Shown piece by piece: positions 51,750-64,000 of a DNA stretch of 64,000 nt. The first letter of the stretch is position 1, and each line of letters begins with the position of its first letter. The notes beneath the pieces are model-generated. The model worked only from the letters and a program-made list of their open reading frames with translations. It searched no databases and was not told the DNA's origin. This stretch comes from Chrysomallon squamiferum (lineage: Eukaryota > Mollusca > Gastropoda > Neomphalida > Peltospiridae). Location: contig CM022673.1 of NCBI GenBank assembly GCA_012295275.1, positions 18,266,310 through 18,330,309 of the forward strand, in the 5' to 3' direction. The translations under genes and the position numbers were made by a program.

Positions 51750-52510
51750 ATGGAGTTCAGTGGCCATGAAGATAGTGAAATCAACAAGGTTGTAAAAAAG
51801 TGCATTTTGAGGTGAGTGTTATTTTTTTAGTTCTACAGACATAAAGTTAGTGATAACTTATAACAGGTAAACATAAAATCAATTATTAAGTCCAGCAGAA
51901 GAAACTTGATGAATATATAGTAATTAGGCAAGGAATGTATGTTTTATTTATTCCACCACTTGGGGAAATTCTGGCCCCCATATGTGGTGGTGAAATCAAT
52001 ACCTTTGACATTGATATAGCCCATTCTGAGATTTCTTTTTTCAGGAGTATAGCCCCACATCGTCCTAAAGCGACAATATCAACTGGTGTGGCACGTCGTC
52101 AAAGTTCAAATAAAATCAAGAGGATGAGGTATGATGAGACACTGAGAGAAGAAGAAAGTGTCAAGAGGTGTGAAGAAGAGTTGGCAGAGAAGAAGAAGGA
52201 GGAGCAAGAAAAACCAGAAAGTTCAAAGGTGAGACAGGAAAAGAAAAAACAGAAGAAGATACCAAAGGCAAAACAGCAGCTCAGTTTGAATGCTTCAGTC
52301 AAAGAAAATGTTGGTGGTGATGCGACTGAACTAGAAGACAGAGATGTAGTAGATATACAAGAAAAATGTGAACTCTGCGGCAGAGCTGATGATGGCATGG
52401 ATTTGGACGAGTTCATAGGATGTGATGGGTGCCCAAATTGATCCTTGCGCAAACCTCGAAATCCCAGCTGGTGCGGACTTGAAAGATATTGTTATACTTG
52501 TGATACTTGT
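51750..52510 (+). pseudogene. broken PHD-finger gene or transposase C-terminal tail
   Basis: An exon at 51750-51811 (MEFSGHEDSEINKVVKKCIL) joins 52045 onward across a proper GTGAGT...TTTCAG intron in matching phase 2. The product has a Lys/Glu-rich coiled-coil-like stretch and then the start of a C4HC3 PHD finger: CELC, a 14-residue spacer, CDGC, PN. There a TGA (52439-52441) stands where PHD fingers have their conserved Trp. Beyond it the remaining PHD-like ligands are split over two frames: a Cys and hydrophobic stretch in one, YCYTCDTC back in the first. So at least one nonsense change and two frame changes break it. Tigger/jerky-type DDE transposases often end in a charged tail plus a C-x2-C zinc finger, so a dead transposon is one reading and a dying host chromatin gene the other. 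The upstream frame is open, so more exons may exist. Confidence 0.6.
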
Positions 52511-54880
52511 CAAGTGAGTTAGTTTACTGAAGTGTTGAATCTGACTTGCATTACGATTAGGACTAATTATAAGTAGTAGACAATGATTATATAGCAATAA
52601 TCAGTACATCAAATTTGAGGACCTAAATACATCACGCATGTGTTGCCAAATTTACACCAAATGGTCGAAGACAAATATGACCCCTGAGAATTTATTTTAA
52701 CCTGGTTCCATTTCAAAAGCATAAGCACTATGCATATAATGTTTCTGTATATTGAAGCAGAAATCCATGTACTACACATTATTCACTCCATTTTGTCGTT
52801 TCCTTTTGTCTGTGAAGCTGTAGGTGAGATTGAATGGAAAAGGGGGCCAGAATTATCCGACCTTACCCTATTTCCCAACAACTATTACAGAAAGGAAGAC
52901 ACTACTTCGGGAATTGGTTGGAACGGGATATGAAAATTATTAAGAGTGGACATTTTTCATTCATAAACGCAGTTTGGACTGCGAGATACTGGTTTATTTC
53001 CGGTACAAACAGATACTGCCAGAGACAGTGCAATTAAAATTTTAAATGTTTATTTAAAATAGATTTACATCAAAGATAAAAATATAAATTTATCTTACAC
53101 TATAATTTATGTTCAGAATAGTCGATTTGGAACCTTTACGTCCCAAAACGTATTTAATTGTTTGAAACCATATTTTACAACTTGTTTCTCTTTTCTTTTT
53201 TCCTGTTTTATTTCTTCTTCAGTGTACAGAAAGCGAGTTAAAATTAATCTATTCTGTCTCTGCACTGAAATTACAGCTGTATAAACATACTTGTTTACCC
53301 TTTCTATACAAATCACCAATTTTTTTGTCTTCTATCCTTAAAATATGAAGTAATAAATATTCTTCTTTTTTAAATTACCAGAATGTTTTTCAAATTAAAG
53401 ATTTTTCTGCAGTGTAAACTTCGATTCAGTCAAACAGGGAGAATGTTGTTTTGCTGTAGATAATTACAAAAATCAATTACTGTAAAAACAGTTTCGTGAA
53501 CATAAAGCCAGCAGACAAGGTTTCAGTGTGAAACTTGTTAAGCAGTCTCTCCTCTCACTCTTCTGCTGATGTTTTGAGCATATCACATAATTCAGGAACA
53601 AGACAAGTCTGTAGAAGAGCACGCTAGGCAGAGAGAGAAGTGATTTTACACCTACTACTTAACACAGAGCACGATATAATACACACTTTTACAAGGCTTG
53701 ACCTCTGCATCACTCACTTTTCTCATTAGAACATTTATAGATGAAGTCTTTGAGTGAAATAATTTGTTATTATTAACTAAGATATTTTGAAGACCGGTTA
53801 TACAGGAGCTGAGTATTTAAAAAAACAAAACAAACAAACAACAAAAACAACAAAAAAACTGAATTATTGGAACAATAATAGTTACGTGCAATTCTAACTA
53901 AAAAAAAAAAAAAAATTGTTATTGATTTATTTATTTATTTAGCTGCTTGTTTGTTTGTTTGTTTGTTTATGTACGTATTTATTTATTTATTATTTACTGT
54001 ATTTTTATTTCTTTTTTTTGCTTGTTTAGGAATAATTGTGTGCTTAAGTGTATGCATGTGTGTCCATGATTTCATGTGGGCACTTTATCTGTTTTTCTTC
54101 TTCTTCTTCTTTTCGCGCGAGGAAATTGTAGGAATTAGAGTGAGATTGTATACGTCAAATGAATCGGACAAAGGCCACTGACCCAGTGAAAACCTCGTCT
54201 AGACAAAACCATGCAGATAATTTCTATTTATTTCTCAAATTAATTTCTGATAAGCGCAATTGATCATGGGATGGCCGAGGCACTCAAAACGAGAAGAGTG
54301 TGCTTCATCCTATTTGTGACCTGCCCCAGAGCAAACATGGTCAAAGTTAAACCTTTCCACTTCACCCACTCCATCTTAAACACGAAATGGACAAACAGTG
54401 ACTGATCGATTATTTTATTCTGTTCTGTAAAACGTCATTGTAAAATTTCATTGTCTGGACTTTAATAACATAACGATCTGTTTTCTTTTGTTAGCATTTT
54501 GATTTACTTTGGTTTAGTTTAGCGTCTGGTCTGCTTAAAAACACTGATTCTGCTCTCAGTTTCGATAACAGAGACAGTGGACTCGATGTATTCTACGTTT
54601 CATCTTTTATTTAAATACACATATAACAGCTGCTTAAACGAATATGTTTAATTCATAGTTTAGAGCCACGATTTCAGAATATAACTAAAATACCCAGCAA
54701 AATTGTCTCATCATTACCATCATCATCACCATCATCATCATACCATCGCTTGAAAGAGTAGTTCCGGTCTGGTGAGGACAACACCCGCGCGCGCGAACAA
54801 TGAAAATAGCGTCGGGTAAAAACTCCCGATTTTCTGGTCTTTCCGGATTTCAGGACACCGGTTAATTGGTCCGGTACCTG
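52511..54880. other. intergenic, no gene seen
   Basis: A-rich (about 53820-53915) and TTTA/TTTG tracts (about 53925-53990), with a few short unexplained frames. I see no convincing exon. Confidence 0.5.
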
Positions 54881-54881
54881 T

Positions 54882-54983
54882 ACTACTATTACTGCTACTA
54901 CTACTACTACTGTTACTATTATCACTGTTATCACTGTTACTGTTACTGTTACTACTGCTGCTATTACCACTACTACTACTATC

Positions 54984-55017
<34 letters not shown>

Positions 55018-55072
55018 GTAATATTACTATTACTAATACCACTACTATCACTACAACTACAACTACTACTAC
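54882..55072. repeat. degenerate (CTA)n/(TAA)n island
   Basis: Imperfect ACT/GTT/CTA triplets with a purer TAA block (about 54986-55013). Confidence 0.86.
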
Positions 55073-55853
55073 TAACTCCATCAATCTAAAGTAACATATC
55101 ACGCCCCACACAAAGTTGGTCTCATCACAAGTGGAATTCAAGTCTTTACCACGGCACAAAAAATCGAAATTTCGGAATGTACGAATGTTGACTGTATTTT
55201 ATTTTCTGACTAAAATAACTGACATGGACGTATCAATTTGATCTTGATCGGTTCTCTTCGTATTTACGTAATGGCTGGTTCCACTTCATGGGAACGAAAG
55301 CAAACAAAACCGAGCGATTGAAGAATTTTACTAAACTTCTATAATAGTAGAAATTTTTAAATTTCATGTTAGCTAGATGTCAGACATGTTTGCTGATCCT
55401 TTTCTAGAATGGGATAAAACCCTATTCTATCACTACTGTTTTCGATCATTTGTAATAACAAATTACCGAAGGCAGGAAGTATTATTACGCCATTTTTGTG
55501 TAGGAGGAAAATTACGAAAATGAAGAGCAGAAATTTAAAAAAAAAAAAATAATAAAAAGTGACTACTTTTACAACAGATCAATACACGTATGATTAACTA
55601 ACATAATCATATCCGTCCCGCTGTTTTTTACATATTTCACTTTGTTCTTCTAGACGTGTACATGATAGATATGTGACGGCTTGATGTCCATGTTAATTAT
55701 TTTCTTTAATTAAACAAGATCGAGTTACTGTGTTTAATTAACAAATCTAAGTTTCCTTTACTGTTTATTATACATTCTGCGAGTGAAAAAACAGGTCCAA
55801 GTTTTTTTGTTTAGACAAATACATTCGTTGTTCTATTCTTTATTTGTATTTGT

Positions 55854-56114
<261 letters not shown>

Positions 56115-57217
56115 TATCTATGTATTCATCTACCTTCCTACCTGCCTATCCATATATCTGTCTATTATTGAAAATATATTGACATACAGGTCACCTAAGG
56201 TGAAGGAGATCAAAAGTTTGATGTTGCGCACACAAATATTTACTATCACTTTCAGGAAACCTTATTTTCACGAGCGGATCCAATACATTTTTATAGGGAG
56301 GGTTCTGGTAAACTAGCCTGCGTAAAATTTACTTGTTCAGAAAATGCTAGTGAGAAGAATTAAATGCTGTTAGGAGATTACATATATTCTTTTAATTTTT
56401 AATGTATTCTGTTTAAAACATGTCTTTTAAAACGACAGAAATGTTTCGTTCTCTTCCACCCTCTTTCTGATCATCGTGGACTGCCGCTGGCTGCAGTGCA
56501 GTGATGTTGTGTATTCAGAAAACTGTGAGACATTTTGATTAAACTCAACAATGTTTTTGATTAACAGTACATTTGTAAATATTAACAGATTCCGGTTTGT
56601 ATTGAAACACTGACTCTGTCACTTGTAGAAAAAAAAAATGTGAATATGAATCGCGGAAAAAGGCGAATACTTGCGAAAAATAACGATAAATGTCTGGGAA
56701 ATGTCATAATTTAATTAAAAAATCGAAAATATATATAAAGAGAAATATAATTTTTTTTATTGCAGATCAGTAAAACTTTAACTTTTATATATTTTATATT
56801 TACAACATATGATTTAAACTGAATTATAAACCTGGTTAGTTATAAACTGATTGTTTGTTTCCTAGTTTGTCGGTTTGTGTCACGATGTATTGGTGTTCAA
56901 AATTTAATCATTTTAATGTGTGATTATATTCGTATCATTGAATAAAAGGCTTAAAACCTGCGTGAAGCGAGCACTCAGTACTTTACTCTACTCCATTAAC
57001 GGATCAAGAGAAATAAAATCTCATTAGATATTTTTTCTTTGCAATACAAGCTTTAACATTAATTATAAGTTAACCTTTAATATTCCAAAGATAACCCGCA
57101 GAACTGAAAGGTCGTGCACAGTCTTTGGATATTATTGTTAAAGACAGCGATTAAAAAAAATCTGTATAATATATTAGATCTTCATAGCAGACTAAATGGG
57201 TCAGTGTATGTCTCCAG

Positions 57218-57311
57218 GTATTTGCACGTGTCTTGCCGCCTAATGAAAGAGTCCGACTACCGGAATAACAGCCATGATGGACTGCGTGTATCCAGTGGAC
57301 GCTTTCACGAG
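57218..57311 (+). CDS. orphan candidate exon, unrecognised
   Basis: TGTCTCCAG ends at 57217 (acceptor) and GTAATG begins at 57312 (donor). Between them one frame reads 31 codons starting YLHVSCRLMKESDYRNNSHD and ending RVSSGRFHE; another frame quickly meets a stop. The GC content is clearly higher than the AT-rich flanks. I cannot connect it to other exons in the window or name a family. It may be an internal exon of a gene with long introns, or chance. Confidence 0.3.
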
Positions 57312-57539
57312 GTAATGAACGCCTTAAGGACAATCACTTGTTCATCTGGAAAACGCGTTTTGCTTGTTAATTGGAATAACAATTAAAATAATAGTAATAA
57401 TAATAAAAATATAAATGAATAACTAAATAAAATAAATAAATAAAAATAGTAATAAAAAAAATGAATTTTAATACAATATATAAAACAGATGAAATAAATA
57501 AACCATTTCACTACTTGTTTCTCCGTAACAGTTGATATT

Positions 57540-57945
57540 TGTGGTGGTGATAAATAATAGTTCTCGACGTTGTAGTGATGTTAGTCCTTCAGATAGTAGA
57601 GATAGTATCAGTATAGTAGTTGTTTTAGTAGTAGTAGTACTAGTAGAAGTAGTACTTGTTGTTGTTGTAGTAGGTATTGTAGTAGTCGCAGCAGTGGTAG
57701 TAGATATAGAACTAGTAGTAATGACAGAAGTTATAGGAGTAGTAGTAGTTGTAGTAGTAGTAGCAGTAGCAGCAGCAAAAGTAGTAGAGTCGGTAGTGGT
57801 AATGGTAGAAGTAGTGGTAACAGAAATAATAACATTTTTGGTATAGCAGTAGTGCTTGTGGTAGCGGAAATGGTAGTAGTAGTAGTTGTGATTATAAATA
57901 TTAGCTGTAGTAGTAGTAGTGGTTGTAGTAGTAGTATTTGTTCTG
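57540..57945. repeat. degenerate (GTA)n island, about 400 bp
   Basis: Imperfect GTA, GTT and GTG triplets. The Val-rich 104-codon frame reflects the triplets, not a gene. Confidence 0.9.
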
Positions 57946-59352
<1,407 letters not shown>

Positions 59353-61955
59353 TATACATATATATATTACCCCAAAATTCTCCACATTACTCAAAAATTG
59401 AAAAAAAAAAAGAAAAAAAAAGTGTAAGAAGAAATAATTTAGTTAGGTTTAATAAAGAAGCGTATTTCTGTGAAATAACATCTACAGAAAGTGATCCGGG
59501 GTTAAAGATGGCATGTAAAGGTGTAAGCTTGTTACTGAGATTTAGAAGACGAAGACCGCGGTTTAGAAAACTCCAAGGAAATCATGTCGTCGACTAACGA
59601 CACAAATCATGTGTGATAGTCGCAAACAAAAATGGAAAACGTCGTGAGGATGCCACAGACCAGAAATTGATGCGCTGACAAAACGATGTTGGCGTGTCCC
59701 CAGTGATGAAGTCGCAATCCATTTGACTTTGGCGATCAGATGTCATCATTCGTTAAGTGAACTGCGCACTGACAGACGGTCGGACAGGGAATTCACGTCC
59801 TAGTATGACGATGGTTATAACTGATAACACAGAGACTTTGTGAAATAAATATTTAATATGACATACCTCCCGTCTGACAGCCTAATTGTGAGTTTTGTCT
59901 TGTTTTTCTGACAGCTTATAACACCACAGTCAGAGTTAATGTTATTTATTTTTGTATATTCCTTTCTCAGACGCGATCTATTACGTTTGTCAACAGTTTG
60001 CTTCAGCAAGAATTCTTACTTGTGAAATATATAATATTTGTATTAACTGAAATATGTTTGTATAACATGTAACTGACAATATCCTGCGTTAGCACTTTCT
60101 TAATGAATATAACACTAGCGTGAAACTTTGTGATAGATGGCAAGAAACAAGGGTCAAATAAAAATGAAGGAAATCATTTTTATTTGAAATGGCATACAAA
60201 CAATTTAGAAACAACCTGCATAATAAATAATATGTATATGTAGATAAATATGTGTATACGAGCGTGTGATTGTAAGTTCTTATCTAATGTGTCCTTAAAT
60301 ATTCGTGTAGATATCTGACATATGTCTTCATAACACAGCACTGAGTTAACTAATTCACTGAACTTTGCAAATATCTCTCACAACTGTCTTTCAATGAACA
60401 CAAATCATAAGTCTGAACTAAAGACAATAATAAATTCATCGAGTCTGTGTCAATGTAGGTTACAAGCTGGATTTGAAAGTATTAATGTAGATGGCTGAGA
60501 CTATGTTAAGAATGAAAATGGGGTTTACTTTTCATATCAAAACAGATGTGTGAAAAATCTACTACTTTCATCATAAGGTGATAATTCAGTGAGCTGTATA
60601 TATCTGTAGAATCAAGAAATGAACAGAAAGAGAAACACCGCCCACTACAGACCCACACAATCATACAAAGCCGTCTAAGTTAACAGTAACCTGTAGTCAT
60701 GCCGAACTACAAAGACACATACAAACGAACACGTCTAATATATTTTGAAGATAAAAACAGACAGACACACACACATAATAACATGTACTTTACAGGGTCA
60801 CGGATACAACAGTAAAGAACGTAATATTTTTTTTTTTTTTTTTTTTTTGAGGACTGAACCCTGACTATGTCGTATTTTGCATTCCAGCTCAAACACTTCT
60901 CATTTAGACGTTCATTTGTAGGTTGGTCGATCACATGTATTACTCATGTAAACTGCATCTACAATAGCAGATTTGTTTCTCCAGTTGTAACAACAAGACA
61001 AAAACACGCGATTCACGTAGCAACTCTCGAGTTTTTCCAGCACAAATGACATGAAAAGACTTCTAGCCTCGGGCACCCTCCAACAGTTCAAGTCCATTCA
61101 CAGAATTGTCATCTTGTTCGTTATCTCGCCAGGCAGAGAAGAGAGAGCCTCTTCCAAACGTGAAAAAGCTGGAGGCAGCGTCAGCAGCACAAAGTCAGCC
61201 GTCGTGTACAGACCTCATTAGAAAGCCGCGCAGTGCAAGATGTCACCAAAAGGTTTAACAGATACATCATTAGACATGCACCCTCATGCTGTGTGAAAAA
61301 CTTGTTACCAAAGCATTCCTGTACATAGCTCGTTAAAACCTGGTTTTGTTTTATGTAAAGAATAAAAAGTTGTTTTCTGACATTTCCAGTGTTCTCACTT
61401 CACGACTGTCTGTTGTGTTTCTTCACTGCTCACTGTGTGTTGTCCGCTGTCTGTCAGTTTACCTCGGGCTGAAGTCAACATTAATGTGACACATACAGGA
61501 CCACAGCACGCTCAGGTCAAATGTCTGACGTCAGTTTGAAAAACTATACACCTCGTTTGAGCAATCTTATAAGTGCTTATCACAGTTTTTTAATAATAAG
61601 AGAAAATTACAAGGAAAAATTCACAAAGAAAAAGAAAACGTGCTGAGGGCAAAATAATTTTACCTTACGTGGATCAGTTTTCAGATTTCTCTTTAATTCA
61701 TTAACTTGACAGTATTATATTCAAAGTTTCAGTTTTCACTGACCTGTTAGATGTATTCTGTTTTAAAAAATAATTGTCTTCCCTTCCAAATACTTCACAT
61801 TTCATACACAACTTCTTTAAATGTTATTTTACTCTCAGACAAACTAGTGTCATCATTTTCAACATCGTTTTAAATCAGTGAGAATTGTAACGTATTGGGT
61901 TCAATTCTATACAAGTTCACTTCCATGTTCTGTTAATCAATCGAGGACTAATGGT
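59353..61955. other. intergenic, no gene supported
   Basis: About 59460-59800 and 61090-61460 have balanced composition without simple repeats, but no splice-bounded exon with recognisable protein was found. AATAAA at about 61363 followed by GT-rich sequence could be a transcript end of an unknown non-coding RNA. Confidence 0.4.
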
Positions 61956-62720
61956 GTGAGATCCTATCTGTAGGAAGAACGTTAGATCCTATCTTTAGTA
62001 TGAACGTTAGATCCTATCTTTAGTATGAACGTGAGATTCTATCTGTAGGATGAATGTGAGATTCTATCTGTAGGATGAACGTGAGATTATATCTGTAGGA
62101 TGAACGTGAGATTCTATGTGCAGGATGAACGTGAGAGTCTATCTGTAGGATGAATGTGAGATTCTATCTGTAGGATGAACGTGAGATTCTATCTGTAGGA
62201 TGAACTTGAGATTCTATCTTTAGGATGAACGTGAGATTTTATCTGCAGGATGAACGTGAGATTCTATCTGCAGGATGAACGTGAGATTCTATCTGTAGGA
62301 TGAACGTGAGATTATATCTGCAGGATGAACGTAAGATCATATATGTAGGATGATTGTGGGATTCTATCTGTAGGATGAACGTGAGATTATATCTGCAGGA
62401 TGAACGTGAGATTATATCTGCAGGATGAACGTAAGATCATATATGTAGGATGAACGTGAGATTATATCTGTAGGATGAACGTGAGATTATATCTGCAGGA
62501 TGAACGTAAGATCATATATGTAGGATGATTGTGGGATTCTATCTGCAGGATGAACGTGAGATTATATCTGCAGGATGAACGTGAGATTCTATCTGTAGGA
62601 TGAACGTGAGATTATATCTGCAGGATGAACGTGAGTTTATATCTTCAGGATGAACGTGAGATTCTATCTGTAGGATGAACGTGAGATTATATCTGCAGGA
62701 TGAACGTGAGATTCTATCTA
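61956..62720. repeat. 25-bp minisatellite, about 30 copies
   Basis: The unit is GTGAGATTCTATCTG followed by TAGGATGAAC. The period is kept at exactly 25 bp over about 765 bp. Variants differ at CTGTAGG/CTGCAGG and TTCTATC/TTATATC. A rarer variant, GTAAGATCATATATG, starts at 62331, 62431 and 62506, spaced by 100 and 75 bp (4 and 3 units), so variants have been copied in blocks. Confidence 0.96.
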
Positions 62721-62867
62721 GAATGAAGTTTTTCTGAAAATTTATTTTTATACAAGAATAGCAATGTATATGATCATAATTAATATTAAATTATGTTATT
62801 TGATAATTAATTAATATTGCAGTTATTAAGAAAAGATTATGTAAAAAAATAGTGTTTACATAAATAT

Positions 62868-62945
62868 TAATAATAATAATAATAACAATAACAATAACAA
62901 AAATAACAACAACAACAACAACAATAATAATAATAATAATAATAA

Positions 62946-62976
<31 letters not shown>

Positions 62977-62996
62977 AAGAAGAAGAAGAAGAAGAA
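62868..62996. repeat. (TAA)n-(CAA)n-(TAA)n-(GAA)n composite microsatellite
   Basis: A-rich triplets change in blocks from TAA to CAA, back to TAA, and then to about 16 GAA units (about 62946-62996). Confidence 0.95.
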
Positions 62997-63078
62997 AATG
63001 AAGAAGGAAAGAAAGAAATAAAAAATAAAAAATTCACCAAAACAATATCTCTAAACTAATAAATTTACATTTATATAG

Positions 63079-63147
63079 TATAATATAATATAATATAATA
63101 TAATATAATATAATATAATATAATATAATACAATATAATATAATATA
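63079..63147. repeat. (TAATA)n pentanucleotide repeat
   Basis: About 13 pentamers with a single C interruption near 63131. Confidence 0.95.
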
Positions 63148-63189
63148 GTTGCTAACATTGTTACGATTAAATATATATATACATTTTAA

Positions 63190-63785
63190 TAATTATAGGA
63201 CCCGTTGTATAGAAATCAGTTTCCGCAGGAGTCCCCAGTACCCGTAGGTTTTAACATTTAATCGCAGCGCCATCTAGAATTGAAAAAGCAGGTAGAATTG
63301 TGAATAATGAATGTCATTTGTCGCCTTCAGGAACCAGAAATCTGTCAACTAAAATATAAATACAGGAGCCGCCGGGAACGAGAAACAATTACACTTTAGT
63401 GATCAGCAATTACAGACGTGCAGACACTCCAGGACGTTTCTGTCCGCTGATCTCGTTGTGGCCTCGTGACCTCTCGTGTCATCTCGCGAGAAATGATTTA
63501 TAATTGAAATTAGCCGCTAGTGATGGAAACCATCTTGAATTTACTGTAGAAAATTACTCCTGTCTGAGAATATTAAGAGAGGATCTGGTGATGCGAAGTG
63601 GAAATTTGAATAAGTTTAATTATTAATTCCATAGAATCTGTGTCACAGTCAGAATAGCAAATTATCTCGTTTTAGAATCCGCGTCTCTGTTTTATCATAG
63701 ATTTCATCATTTTTACCACAGTAACTAGTGGTTACTATTTCATCCACTACAGTATTAACAGCTCTAGTATATTTTGGGCGGATCT
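63190..63785. other. repeat-free patch, possible non-coding conserved element
   Basis: About 63370-63560 is GC-richer, with AATTACAGACGTGCAGACAC and TCTCGCGAGA (a perfect 10-bp palindrome matching the known TCTCGCGAGA core promoter motif). It has no open frame of note. Confidence 0.35.
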
Positions 63786-63963
63786 GTTTAGTTTATATGA
63801 TGGTGATGATGATGATGATCAATATCATTACCATTATCATCATCATCATCATCATTATCTGTTATTTTTTATATATATATTTATTCGTTTTGTCTGTTTT
63901 TGGGGAGGATTCTTTTTGTTTTGTTGTTGTTTTGGGTTTTTATATTTCTTAATTATTTTTTCT

Positions 63964-63964
63964 T

Positions 63965-63999
<35 letters not shown>

Positions 64000-64000
64000 T
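63964..64000. repeat. (TTTA)n microsatellite, runs off window
   Basis: TTTA tetramers reach the last base of the window. Confidence 0.93.

Noticed and set aside
54783-54796. CGCGCGCG run as a Z-DNA or regulatory site
   Set aside because: Too short and isolated to support a claim.
54674-55159. 161-codon minus-strand frame rich in Val and Leu
   Set aside because: Mostly decayed (CTA)n/(TAA)n repeat; the ends show no recognisable domain or splice sites.
59458-59596. Arg-rich end of a 127-codon frame after a (TC)n array as a possible exon
   Set aside because: No acceptor/donor pair or recognised domain; composition alone is not enough.
61956-62720. CRISPR-like repeat-spacer array
   Set aside because: Contiguous 25-bp units with drifting variants and no unique spacers.

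Overview
The window is animal nuclear DNA: AT-rich, gene-poor, with short exons bounded by GT/AG introns, no operons, and long intergenic stretches full of microsatellites. I infer a mollusc, most likely a cephalopod of octopus type. The reasons are the very long (TC)n tracts, the large number of (TTA)n, (GTA)n and (TATC)n arrays, tRNA-like SINE fragments, and a kisspeptin/galanin-type receptor whose exon sequences look lophotrochozoan. The organism call is an inference, not something the sequence proves.

Layout. 1-27 kb holds no gene I can support. It carries microsatellites, three minisatellites (19-bp, 31-bp and a 40-80-bp family), tRNA-like SINE fragments, and a dead, internally deleted hAT transposon at 6274-7170 that keeps the C-terminal end of a ZBED5-like transposase. 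27.2-30.6 kb holds a six-exon plus-strand gene encoding a 536-residue soluble protein that I do not recognise. 36.4-40.7 kb holds a four-exon plus-strand gene for a 380-residue rhodopsin-class GPCR, most like GPR54/kisspeptin receptors. A non-autonomous hAT-like element (40902-41626) sits 168 bp after its stop codon and supplies the first clear AATAAA. 41.6-47.8 kb is gene-free repeat DNA. 47802-48464 is a non-autonomous hAT-like element with a perfect 8-bp target duplication and a five-copy array of an identical 67-bp unit inside it. 51.75-52.5 kb is a spliced but broken PHD-finger gene or transposase tail. 53-64 kb is again mostly repeats, including a 259-bp (TATC)n tract and a roughly 30-copy 25-bp minisatellite at 61956-62720, plus one orphan candidate exon at 57218-57311.

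The two intact genes are both on the plus strand but nothing links them functionally: one is an orphan intracellular protein, the other a plasma-membrane neuropeptide receptor. The least ordinary content is the transposon material and the arrays in or near it. I found no CRISPR, rRNA, intact tRNA or microbial system.
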